DNA from: DFXE01 sp032054765
GTDB lineage: Bacteria; Bacteroidota; Bacteroidia; Bacteroidales; Tannerellaceae
Direction: 5' to 3'
Assembly: GCA_032054765.1 (NCBI GenBank)
Contig: DAMBSC010000018.1
Location: forward strand, 1-64,000
Length of the DNA stretch: 64,000 nt
Position numbers and translations under genes: made by a program. Of the stretch, positions 1 to 7,807 are shown one piece after another; within the stretch, counting starts at the first letter, position 1, and each line of letters begins with the position of its first letter. A model generated the notes under the pieces. It did not search any database and had not been told where the DNA came from. It saw only the letters and a program-made list of their open reading frames with translations.

Positions 1-224
1 ACACACTGCAACACACCTATCAACAAACGTATTATATATATAAATAAATATTTAATAATAAAGATATGTTTTATTCTAAATCAATATCACAAAAATGAGA
101 AAATCCATATCCTCACAAATGACATTTTTATAAACAATTGGTACATCTCTTGTAATTCATTTTAAATTATTCAATATATTTGTAATCGTTTAAATAAATA
201 CTAATATAATTAAATCTAACAAGT
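1..224. other. AT-rich left-edge region without a gene
   Basis: No open frame of convincing length and no recognisable RNA gene is visible. The stretch is strongly AT-rich. Its only supported element is the putative -7 box near the right end, listed separately. Confidence 0.5.
175..182 (+). promoter_or_regulatory. Putative Bacteroidota -7 promoter box
   Basis: TATATTTG matches the Bacteroidota -7 consensus TAnnTTTG and lies 43 nt before the ATG at 225. A TTG lies 22 nt upstream and may serve as a weak -33 element. The assignment rests only on match and position. Confidence 0.4.
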
Positions 225-803
225 ATGGCAGCAGATAAAAGAGCCATTGATTTCGGCAAGATAAAACGGTACATAAAGAACAGAACTGCAGAATTTTACA
301 TTACCACTTTAACCGGGTCAGAAAAAGATGAATTTGAATCAACAATTAATTATCTGGATAATATAACTAAAACAAAACATTTATCTGAGAAATATAATGT
401 AGAAGAGTTGGAAAGAATTAAAAACAAATTAAATGATTTTGCGCCAACAAAAGATCAGCTTAAAATAATAAAAGCGATTAACAAATCTACTCGTGATGAT
501 AACACCAAACTAAAAAAATACAAACTCAAACGGCAAGCTGAGAAAAATACCGTAATAGAAAAAAACACATATGAAAAAATATCACAAGCTTTCCGTGCAT
601 TAAAAAAATTAATAGAGGAAGAAGGAAAATTTCTAAATTCCAAAGAAATAGAAATTATAAAGAAGAATCTTATCTTTCTTGCAAAACATACTGATATTAC
701 TTTACAAGAGCGTGTCAAATATGAAATACAACTTGCTTACAAACAAGCAGAAGAGCTAAAATCCGAAATTGAAAAACTTAACAATAAAATTAAAAAGCCT
801 TGA
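225..803 (+). CDS. Hypothetical lysine-rich, coiled-coil-like protein (192 aa)
   Basis: I do not recognise this protein. It has no signal peptide, no transmembrane segment and no cysteine. It is rich in Lys, Glu and Ile, and its last part (about residues 110-190) is a run of charged heptad-like helices (for example EELKSEIEKLNNKIKK), which suggests a cytoplasmic helical or coiled-coil protein. A good -7 box (175-182) precedes it. It is followed after 128 bp by the radical SAM/glycosyltransferase pair on the same strand; whether it belongs to that unit is unknown. Base composition is even more AT-rich than its neighbours, which would fit a transferred or fast-evolving gene. Being a coding gene is well supported by the length of the open frame; no function is proposed. 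Confidence 0.75.
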   Translation: MAADKRAIDFGKIKRYIKNRTAEFYITTLTGSEKDEFESTINYLDNITKTKHLSEKYNVEELERIKNKLNDFAPTKDQLKIIKAINKSTRDDNTKLKKYKLKRQAEKNTVIEKNTYEKISQAFRALKKLIEEEGKFLNSKEIEIIKKNLIFLAKHTDITLQERVKYEIQLAYKQAEELKSEIEKLNNKIKKP

Positions 804-876
804 AAAACATTCCATTTTAAGAGATAGCTTTTTTGCCATACAAAACATTTTCCTTAGTTTTACCCCCAATTCTGAA

Positions 877-897
877 ATGACTACATTATTTAGTCAT
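877..897. promoter_or_regulatory. Inverted repeat upstream of the radical SAM gene
   Basis: The perfect 7-bp arms ATGACTA and TAGTCAT are separated by 7 bp and lie about 35 bp before the ATG at 932. Size and position fit an operator or a short hairpin, and no T-run follows. Function is inferred from position only. Confidence 0.3.
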
Positions 898-931
898 AAA
901 TATGCTTATGCCCTATTTAAAATAACAAACA

Positions 932-2143
932 ATGGATAAAAAACGTACAGGAAGTTCTTTCCAAAAGATGAGTTCCAAAAGAAAGTTAGAATCAGTCTTT
1001 TTATTTGTGACAGGTAAATGTAATGCCAAATGTACTATGTGTTTCTATGCCAATGACATGGAAATGAAAGAAGCAGATTTAACTTTCGAAGAAATAAAAA
1101 AACTTTCAGAGAGTGCAGGTGAGTTCAATCGTTTGTGGCTCTCAGGTGGTGAACCAACCCTCCGTGAAGATTTACCCGAAATCATTGAGATGTTCTATAA
1201 GAACAATAAAATCAAAGATATCAATATGCCTACCAACGGTTTACGAGGAGATAGGGTTATTGAATGGGTTAAACGACTCAGAAAGAGCTGTCCGGACTGT
1301 AATATTACAGTAAGTGTATCCTTGGATGGTTTTGGTAATACACATGATACGCAACGAGGTGTTCCAGGAAATTTCTATAAAGCAATTGATACTTTGAAAA
1401 AAGTAGATGATAATTTTAGAGATGACGGAAAGGTTCTCAAAAATATTGCTACTGTTATTACTCGCTATAATATAGAAGAACTTCTTGACTTTATGATGTG
1501 GGCATATGGACGTTTGAATGTCTTGACACACACTGTAGAAGCAGCAAGAGGTATGACGCGTGAAGATGGGGTAAAAGTACTTACTGAGAAATCATTACGT
1601 GAATTACAAGATAAGATAGTTCCTTTCTATGCAGCCTATGCAGATCGTATGACGGAAGGTGTAACGGGTTTCCGCAAAAGAGTTACTCGTTTCTTTTATT
1701 TAGGATTAATACGTGCTATGTATAATATTCGAGCCAGTAACATAGACAAACCAACCCCATGGGGAATGGATTGCACAGCTGGTGAGACGACATTGGTTAT
1801 TGATTATGACGGACGTTTCCGTTCTTGTGAATTAAGGGAGCCGATTGGAAACGTAAAAGATTACGATTGTAATACAAACGCAATTATGTATGGTGACGCC
1901 ATGAAAAAAGAAATTGCGGAAATAGGTCATGGAGACGCTGCAAATTGCTGGTGTACACATGGATGCTGGATCATGTCTTCCATTGTTTTCAATCCAGGAA
2001 AAATGGTTTCGAAAGTATATAGAGGATACAAAGAGTCAAAGAAACACACCAAACCTCTGCAACTTAACAATGATTTATTAGTTGCATTAGAAGATAAATA
2101 TAGTCTTGATAAAGATAAACTGGCACAAATTGGTCTTGTATGA
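932..2143 (+). CDS. Radical SAM enzyme with a SPASM-like C-terminal cysteine cluster
   Basis: The protein is a 403-residue radical S-adenosylmethionine enzyme. The [4Fe-4S] motif CxxxCxxC is Cys30, Cys34 and Cys37 (KCNAKCTMC), and the SAM-contact motif SGGEPTLRED follows. The C-terminal third has further cysteines (WGMDCTAGE, FRSCELRE and a CWCTHGCW cluster) that look like a SPASM-type auxiliary cluster site, typical of enzymes that modify peptides or carry out difficult redox chemistry on sugars and lipids. Its stop overlaps the start of the glycosyltransferase gene by ATGA (2140-2143), so the two are translationally coupled and probably act on one product. Substrate unknown. There is no signal peptide, so it is cytoplasmic. 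Family assignment is firm; reaction is not. Confidence 0.9.
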   Translation: MDKKRTGSSFQKMSSKRKLESVFLFVTGKCNAKCTMCFYANDMEMKEADLTFEEIKKLSESAGEFNRLWLSGGEPTLREDLPEIIEMFYKNNKIKDINMPTNGLRGDRVIEWVKRLRKSCPDCNITVSVSLDGFGNTHDTQRGVPGNFYKAIDTLKKVDDNFRDDGKVLKNIATVITRYNIEELLDFMMWAYGRLNVLTHTVEAARGMTREDGVKVLTEKSLRELQDKIVPFYAAYADRMTEGVTGFRKRVTRFFYLGLIRAMYNIRASNIDKPTPWGMDCTAGETTLVIDYDGRFRSCELREPIGNVKDYDCNTNAIMYGDAMKKEIAEIGHGDAANCWCTHGCWIMSSIVFNPGKMVSKVYRGYKESKKHTKPLQLNNDLLVALEDKYSLDKDKLAQIGLV

Positions 2144-3369
2144 AACTATTTCTCGTAACCAGGGGATCACAAGGTGATATTTACCCTTATCTTACACTTG
2201 CTTCTGAATTACAAAAGCGGGGGCATGAAGTGACTTTAAGTCTTCCACAGATTTTTGAACAACATGCAAAAGACTTTGGTATAAACTATACGCTACAAGC
2301 ATATGATGATATCGGCGGAATGGTTGAAGGTGCGGCTGAAACTAATCAGAAAACCAAACACATACTAAAATGGGTACGTCGTGTGATTGATAAGCAATTC
2401 GAGGAATTTATTCCCATATTGGAAAAGCAGGATGTATTTATATCTGCAAATACAGAGTTCGCAGCTGCCAGTATTGCAGAATATTGCAAAAAACCTTTCA
2501 TACGAACAGCTTTTGCTCCTTTCCTTCCTGGTACAAAAATACCTCCTCCGGTTATGCCATGGCCAAAAGTAAATCCTATTTTCACCCCTAAGTTTCTTTG
2601 GAAAATGCTGAATATTGGGACAAACTTCATGGTCTTAAAAACATTGAATAAAAACAGGAAAAAATTAGGAATGAAACCCATTAAGAATTTTGGTATTCAT
2701 TCAGCAGGAACCGCTAATAACTTTCTGATGTATAGCCGTCATTTAGGCAATACAGATCCTACCTGGACTTATAAATGGGATATTGGAGGATATTGCTTCA
2801 ATGATAATTTGAAATACGAAGAATCCGCGTATAATGATTTGATGACTTTTATAAAGAAAGATGCAAATCCTACTGTTTTTTTTACATTAGGAAGCTGTAA
2901 TGCAAAGAATAAAGATCGTATATGCGAATGGCTACTCAATATATGTAATAAGCATAATTTTAAATTGGTAGTGGGAACCGGTTGGTCTAGTACAGGAAGT
3001 AATCTGAAAGATACCTATAATCTCTTTTTGATTGACCGGCCTATTCCTCATACGTTAGTTTTTCCTCATTGTGATGCAATTATTCATCATGGAGGATGTG
3101 GCACTACTCACAGTGTCGCACGTGCAGGAAAGCCTCAAATGATATTCCCGTTGATTATTGATCAGCCATATTGGGGAAATCGGGTATCTGAACTGGGTAT
3201 AGGCCCTGAGCGGGTAAAAATAAGTAAGGTATCACAAAAAGAACTTGAAGCTAAAGTTTGTGATCTGGTCAACAACCCCCAATACAAAGAGAATGCTGCA
3301 GAGTTAGGCGAAAAAATTAGAAGCGAAGACAGTATACAGAACGTTTGTAACTTTATTGAAAATATATAG
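2140..3369 (+). CDS. GT1/UGT-type glycosyltransferase
   Basis: This 409-residue GT-B enzyme is of the UDP-glycosyl/sterol-glucosyltransferase type. The N-terminus (VTRGSQGDIYPYLTLASELQKRGH) is the acceptor-side Rossmann start of this family, and the C-terminal donor site HHGGCGTTHSVARAGKPQ followed by DQPYWGNRV is diagnostic. Such enzymes transfer a sugar from a nucleotide donor to lipids or small hydrophobic acceptors. The start codon overlaps the stop of the preceding radical SAM gene, so the pair forms a two-gene cassette, perhaps making and then glycosylating a lipid or natural-product-like molecule (inference). No membrane segment is evident. A tandem 22-bp repeat array begins 12 bp after the stop. 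Confidence 0.9.
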   Translation: MKLFLVTRGSQGDIYPYLTLASELQKRGHEVTLSLPQIFEQHAKDFGINYTLQAYDDIGGMVEGAAETNQKTKHILKWVRRVIDKQFEEFIPILEKQDVFISANTEFAAASIAEYCKKPFIRTAFAPFLPGTKIPPPVMPWPKVNPIFTPKFLWKMLNIGTNFMVLKTLNKNRKKLGMKPIKNFGIHSAGTANNFLMYSRHLGNTDPTWTYKWDIGGYCFNDNLKYEESAYNDLMTFIKKDANPTVFFTLGSCNAKNKDRICEWLLNICNKHNFKLVVGTGWSSTGSNLKDTYNLFLIDRPIPHTLVFPHCDAIIHHGGCGTTHSVARAGKPQMIFPLIIDQPYWGNRVSELGIGPERVKISKVSQKELEAKVCDLVNNPQYKENAAELGEKIRSEDSIQNVCNFIENI

Positions 3370-3380
3370 AATCTATTTTT

Positions 3381-3467
3381 TTCTCACAGAATGAGAATAA
3401 ATTCTCACTTAGATAAGAAAAGTTTCTCACAACGTTGAGAAAAGATTCTCGCCGTGGTGAGAAAAAC
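3381..3467. repeat. 22-bp minisatellite, four near-palindromic units (array 1)
   Basis: Four head-to-tail units of 21, 22, 22 and 22 bp start at 3381, 3402, 3424 and 3446. Each carries arms like TTCTCA and TGAGAA, the third unit being built on TTCTCACAACGTTGAGAA. A partial fifth unit (TCTCATC) follows. The array lies between the glycosyltransferase and the next promoter. No clear terminal inverted repeats surround it, unlike the arrays near 24.9 and 34.7 kb. Unit consensus resembles that of the array at 34660-34747. Confidence 0.85.
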
Positions 3468-3565
3468 TCTCATCAAATAATTTATCTGAGATTAAAACGT
3501 TATAAAATAAGTACGGTCATATATAGCTATCCTTAAATTCCTTTTCTTTATTTTAATAAATTCCT

Positions 3566-3573
3566 TATCTTTG
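3566..3573 (+). promoter_or_regulatory. Putative -7 promoter box for the maturase/tldDE operon
   Basis: TATCTTTG matches TAnnTTTG perfectly and is 33 nt upstream of the ATG at 3606. It would start the message for the following three-gene run. Confidence 0.55.
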
Positions 3574-3605
3574 TTTTGTTGAAAACTAAGTTTTGAACAA
3601 ACTGA

Positions 3606-4838
3606 ATGAATAAACAATACATTTCACCTTTCGCCAAACCGGTTTATGTGATGCTGAAGCCAGTAGGCTCTGTCTGCAATTTAGCTTGTGAATATTGTTA
3701 TTACCTTGAGAAAGATAAACTCTATCCACAGGTTAAGAATCATATTATGACCGAAGAACTACTGGAAAAGTTTATCCAGGATTATTTATCAAGCCAGACA
3801 ATGCCGCAAGTTCTCTTTACATGGCATGGAGGGGAGACTTTAATGCGTCCAATAAGCTTCTACAAAAAAGCCATTGAATTACAAAAGAAATACAGCAGAG
3901 GAATGCAGATTGACAACTGCATACAAACTAATGGGACATTGCTAAATGATGAATGGTGTCGTTTTTTAAAAGAAAACAATTTTTTGGTAGGCGTGTCAAT
4001 TGATGGTCCACAGGAATTTCATGATGAATATAGACGAAACCGTCAGGGGCTACCCTCTTTCTTTAAGGTTATGAGAGGGATAGAATTGTTAAAAAAACAT
4101 GCCGTAGAGTATAATGCAATGGCTGTAGTAAACGACTATAATGTAGACTATCCACTCGATTTTTATAACTTTTTCAAAGAAATAGGCTGTCATTATATCC
4201 AATTCGCTCCTATTGTAGAAAGAGTTGGATATCATAAGAATGGTACTACCCTGACAACACCGGAACAGCAAGATGCAAATATAAAACTCGCTCCTTTTAG
4301 TATAGATCCGCTAAAATGGGGAAACTTTCTTTGTGCCATTTTTGACGAATGGTTGAAAGAGGATGTTGGCACATATTTTGTACAACTATTTGATGCAACA
4401 TTGGCTAATTGGGTGGGTGAACAACCTGGAATCTGTACTTTAGCACGAACATGCGGACATGCCGGTGTGATGGAGTTTAATGGAGATGTTTATGCATGTG
4501 ATCATTTTGTTTTCCCTGAATATAAATTAGGAAATATATATACTAAAACGATTACAGAAATGATGTATAGTCCGACCCAAATGTCATTTGGTAACGATAA
4601 ATATGAAAAGCTTCCGACACAATGTCATGAATGTGATTACCTATTTGCCTGCAATGGAGAATGTCCCAAAAATCGTTTTTTATATACAAAAACGGGAGAG
4701 TCGGGTTTAAACTATTTATGCCAGGGATATAAACGTTTTTTCTCTCATGTTGCTCCCTATATGGATTTCATGAAAGCTGAATTACTGGCAGAACGTCCAC
4801 CTGCAAATGTTATGCAATGGGCAAAAAATAAGAAGTAA
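3606..4838 (+). CDS. Anaerobic sulfatase-maturase-like radical SAM/SPASM enzyme (anSME family)
   Basis: The protein (410 aa) has the radical SAM motif Cys24-x3-Cys28-x2-Cys31 (VCNLACEYC) followed by WHGGETLMRP, IQTNGTLLND and VGVSIDGP, the hallmark order of anSME enzymes. Its SPASM cysteines are visible as CTLARTCG, YACDHF, CHECDYLFACNGECPKNRF and LCQGYKRF. The family converts an active-site Cys or Ser of sulfatases into formylglycine in the cytoplasm before export; Bacteroides uses it for glycan sulfatases (the ChuR/anSME type). No sulfatase gene lies in the window, so its clients must be elsewhere, or it has another peptide substrate linked to the adjacent TldD/TldE. It begins a plus-strand run with tldD and tldE after a good promoter. 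Confidence 0.88.
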   Translation: MNKQYISPFAKPVYVMLKPVGSVCNLACEYCYYLEKDKLYPQVKNHIMTEELLEKFIQDYLSSQTMPQVLFTWHGGETLMRPISFYKKAIELQKKYSRGMQIDNCIQTNGTLLNDEWCRFLKENNFLVGVSIDGPQEFHDEYRRNRQGLPSFFKVMRGIELLKKHAVEYNAMAVVNDYNVDYPLDFYNFFKEIGCHYIQFAPIVERVGYHKNGTTLTTPEQQDANIKLAPFSIDPLKWGNFLCAIFDEWLKEDVGTYFVQLFDATLANWVGEQPGICTLARTCGHAGVMEFNGDVYACDHFVFPEYKLGNIYTKTITEMMYSPTQMSFGNDKYEKLPTQCHECDYLFACNGECPKNRFLYTKTGESGLNYLCQGYKRFFSHVAPYMDFMKAELLAERPPANVMQWAKNKK

Positions 4839-4854
4839 CATTTTACATAATCAT

Positions 4855-6399
4855 ATGAAATATAACAGACGTGAATTTATTAAAACAGGAGGTATGGTGT
4901 TAGGTTCGTTAGCGGCTCCTTCCTTTCTAAAAGGAATGCCAAATGTAGTGAACGATAAGACCGCCGGTATCTCGTTTGCCATGAATCACTTCGGAGTAAG
5001 TGAAAGTGATGTAAAGAAAGTGCTCTCTGCTGCACTGGAAAAAGGAGGAGATTACGCTGATCTCTTTTTTGAACATACTTATAGGAATAATATCGGCTTA
5101 CAAGATGGAGCTGTAAATCGTGCATCATCCAATATCGATTTTGGGATGGGGGTACGTGTATTAGCAGGTGATCAGACGGGATATGCTTACGTAGAAAGTG
5201 TTTCGCTCGACGAAATGCTGAAAGCGGCAAATACCGCAGCACGTATTGCAAACGGATCAACTGCAAAAAAAACTATAAACCTATCCGAAAAATCGATAAA
5301 TAATAATCATTATACAGTACAAATCCCATGGGATGAAATAGCAGTAAGAGAAAAAACGCCTTATCTGCAAGTAATTAATGATCGTATTTTTGAATTGGAT
5401 AGCAGAGTCGCAAAGGTAAATGCATCGTTAGGCGATACTACCTCTCATATTTTCTTCTGCAATTCAGAGGGAGTTATGTATTATGACTATCGCCCGATGG
5501 TGACTCTTTCTGCTGTCTGTATTATGCAGCAAGATGGTAAAATAGAAAACTCTTATGCTTCGCGTGCATATCGTATGGGAGCAGAGTTTTTGAATGATGA
5601 AATTATCGAGTCAATAGCAAAAGAAGCTGTAGAAAAAACATCTATTCTTTTTGAAGCTGTCAAACCTAAAGGAGGTGAAATGCCGGTGGTAATGGGTGCC
5701 GGTGGTTCAGGAATATTACTTCACGAAGCAATCGGACATGCATTTGAAGCCGACTTCAATAGAAAGAATATATCTATCTTCTCCGACCAGTTGAACAAGA
5801 AAATATGTAACGAACATATTAATGTTGTTGATGACGGTACAATACCTTTCAATCGTGGTTCTGTTAATATAGACGATGAAGGAGTATTAGGCCAAAAAAC
5901 ATATATAGTAAAAGAAGGTATTCTTACCAGTTACCTGCACGACCGTATAAGCGCTCAACATTATGGTATTCCTTCAACAGGAAACGGCCGTCGCGAATCA
6001 TTCCGCATGATGCCAATCCCACGTATGCGTGCTACCTATATGGAAGCAGGAAATGTAACAGAAGAAGAGATGATCTCTACCGTAAAGAAAGGCATTTATG
6101 CATCTACATTTACCAATGGCCAGGTACAGATCGGAGCTGGAGACTTTACTTTCTTCGTAAAGAATGGTTATTTGATTGAAGATGGCAAGCTGACACAACC
6201 GATTAAAGATATCAATATTATAGGCAATGGTCCAAAAGCATTAGCTGATATCACAATGGTTGGAAATAATTATGAAATGGATAATGGAACATGGACTTGT
6301 GGAAAAGACGGACAATCCTGTCCCGTTACATGTGGCATGCCATCCGCATTAGTAAGTAAATTAACGGTAGGAGGAGAAAGTTTATATGATTACGAATGA
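4855..6399 (+). CDS. tldD: TldD-family metalloprotease with a twin-arginine signal
   Basis: TldD is the catalytic half of the TldD/TldE zinc protease, which trims unfolded or modified peptides in other bacteria. The zinc motif HEAIGH is at about residues 290-294, with the upstream GAGGSGILL typical of the family. I place the start at the ATG at 4855 rather than an in-frame ATG at 4807, because 4855 opens a textbook twin-arginine signal (NRREFIKTGG, then a hydrophobic run ending near AAPSF). That predicts export by the Tat system, whose tatA and tatC genes lie at about 48-49 kb. The gene starts 16 bp after the maturase-like gene and overlaps tldE by 14 bp, so the three are probably one operon. 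About 514 aa from this start. Confidence 0.9.
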   Translation: MKYNRREFIKTGGMVLGSLAAPSFLKGMPNVVNDKTAGISFAMNHFGVSESDVKKVLSAALEKGGDYADLFFEHTYRNNIGLQDGAVNRASSNIDFGMGVRVLAGDQTGYAYVESVSLDEMLKAANTAARIANGSTAKKTINLSEKSINNNHYTVQIPWDEIAVREKTPYLQVINDRIFELDSRVAKVNASLGDTTSHIFFCNSEGVMYYDYRPMVTLSAVCIMQQDGKIENSYASRAYRMGAEFLNDEIIESIAKEAVEKTSILFEAVKPKGGEMPVVMGAGGSGILLHEAIGHAFEADFNRKNISIFSDQLNKKICNEHINVVDDGTIPFNRGSVNIDDEGVLGQKTYIVKEGILTSYLHDRISAQHYGIPSTGNGRRESFRMMPIPRMRATYMEAGNVTEEEMISTVKKGIYASTFTNGQVQIGAGDFTFFVKNGYLIEDGKLTQPIKDINIIGNGPKALADITMVGNNYEMDNGTWTCGKDGQSCPVTCGMPSALVSKLTVGGESLYDYE

Positions 6400-7705
6400 T
6401 AATAAAAAACAGGCCCAATGGGCTATGGATTTTGCTTTAAAGAACGGATGTCAATCGTCACGTGTGGGAATTTATACAGGAACAAATAGTTCATTCGAAA
6501 TACGGGACATGAAGATCGACCGTTTGACTCAGGCTTCTGAAAGTAGTATGGTTATTCATTTGTATGTAGACGGACGATATGGATCGATATCTACAAACAG
6601 ACTGGATAAAAAGGAACTAGAAAAATTCATTTTAAACGGTATTGAATCCACCCGCTACCTGGCAGAAGATAAAGCCCGTACTTTACCTAACTCCTCATTG
6701 TATTATAAAGGTGGTGGTAAAAACCTTGAACAGCTTGACCCTCGTTTTGATTCCATCAATCCAGATGATAAAAAAGATTTGGCTATGAAAGTATGCGACG
6801 AGATCATGGGTAAAGATCCTCGTATCATATCTTCTACCTCTTCATATGGAGACGAAGTAAACTCCAGTTATATGATTGCTAGTAACGGATTTGAAGGTGA
6901 GAGATCTTCTTCCGGCTTTACTTTGGTAGCGAGTACAAGCATAAAAGGAGACGGAGATGCTCGTCCTGAATCCTATTGGTATGACTCTTCTATCTTTTAT
7001 AATTCATTGATAAAAGATGGTATTGGAACAAAAGCTTTGGAACGTGCCATTCGTAAACTGGGTCAACAAAAGATAGCCTCAGGTAAATATCCGATGGTAG
7101 TAGATAATATGAATGGAAGTCAATTGCTTTCTCCTCTGATCGGGGCTATCTACGGATCAGCTATTCAGCAGAAAAACTCATTCTTACTTGATAGATTATC
7201 AGAGAAAGTTTTAAGTGAAAAAGTGACTATCATTGACGAACCTCATATGGTAGGTAAACGTGGCGCACGTTATTTCGATGGCGAAGGGGTTAGTACAAAA
7301 CGTATACCCGTATTTGAAAAAGGAGTTTTGAAGACCTACTATATTGACACCTATAATGCTAATAAGTTAAACACTACCCCGACTATCAGTGGACCGTCTA
7401 TCTTAACAATTGAAATGGGTAGTAAAGATGTGAATGGACTAGTAGCCTCATTAGATAAAGGTATTCTTGTAACCGGCTTTAATGGAGGTAATTCCAACAG
7501 TTCAACAGGAGATTATTCCTTTGGAGTTGAAGGCTTCTTAGTTGAAAATGGTAAGCTTACACAACCTATTTCTGAAATGAATATCACAGGTAATATGCTT
7601 ACCTTATGGAGTAATTTACTTGAAATAGGAAATGATGTACGTGAATCATCCAGTTGGAGAATCCCATCACTTGTTTTTGACGGCGTAGATTTCAGCGGAT
7701 TGTAA
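6386..7705 (+). CDS. pmbA: TldE/PmbA-family partner subunit
   Basis: The 439-residue protein belongs to the TldE/PmbA half of the heterodimer, which lacks the zinc-binding HExxxH motif; none is present here. Family features include the N-terminal SRVGIYTGTNSSFEIRDMKIDRL, the central VVDNMNGSQLLSPLIGAIYGSA, and the C-terminal FEKGVLKTYYIDTYNANKL and STGDYSFGVEGFLVENGKLTQPI. It overlaps the end of tldD by 14 bp, as expected for subunits of one complex. Unlike its partner it has no visible Tat or Sec signal; it may be carried out together with TldD by hitch-hiking, or the two may meet in the cytoplasm (inference). A bidirectional terminator follows. Confidence 0.9.
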   Translation: MITNDNKKQAQWAMDFALKNGCQSSRVGIYTGTNSSFEIRDMKIDRLTQASESSMVIHLYVDGRYGSISTNRLDKKELEKFILNGIESTRYLAEDKARTLPNSSLYYKGGGKNLEQLDPRFDSINPDDKKDLAMKVCDEIMGKDPRIISSTSSYGDEVNSSYMIASNGFEGERSSSGFTLVASTSIKGDGDARPESYWYDSSIFYNSLIKDGIGTKALERAIRKLGQQKIASGKYPMVVDNMNGSQLLSPLIGAIYGSAIQQKNSFLLDRLSEKVLSEKVTIIDEPHMVGKRGARYFDGEGVSTKRIPVFEKGVLKTYYIDTYNANKLNTTPTISGPSILTIEMGSKDVNGLVASLDKGILVTGFNGGNSNSSTGDYSFGVEGFLVENGKLTQPISEMNITGNMLTLWSNLLEIGNDVRESSSWRIPSLVFDGVDFSGL

Positions 7706-7731
7706 GAGGGTATTTTCATATTAATATAAGT

Positions 7732-7764
7732 AAGGTGCGGTTTTTCAAAAAACCGCACCTTTTT
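7732..7764. terminator. Bidirectional rho-independent terminator
   Basis: The 13-bp stem AGGTGCGGTTTTT / AAAAACCGCACCT has a 2-nt apical gap and is flanked by an A-run and a T-run. It lies between the convergent pmbA and phosphodiesterase genes and would serve both strands. Confidence 0.85.
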
Positions 7765-7807
7765 ATATGTCGTTCTTTCAGCTACTTTTTCAAAAGTATT
7801 CAAAATC

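Noticed and set aside
225..803. RiPP precursor for the adjacent radical SAM enzyme
   Set aside because: 192 residues, no Cys or Gly-rich core, no leader/core boundary, and lysine-rich throughout; nothing marks it as a modified peptide.
3606..7705. Complete RiPP gene cluster
   Set aside because: No short precursor gene, recognition-element protein or dedicated exporter is seen around the radical SAM and TldD/TldE genes.
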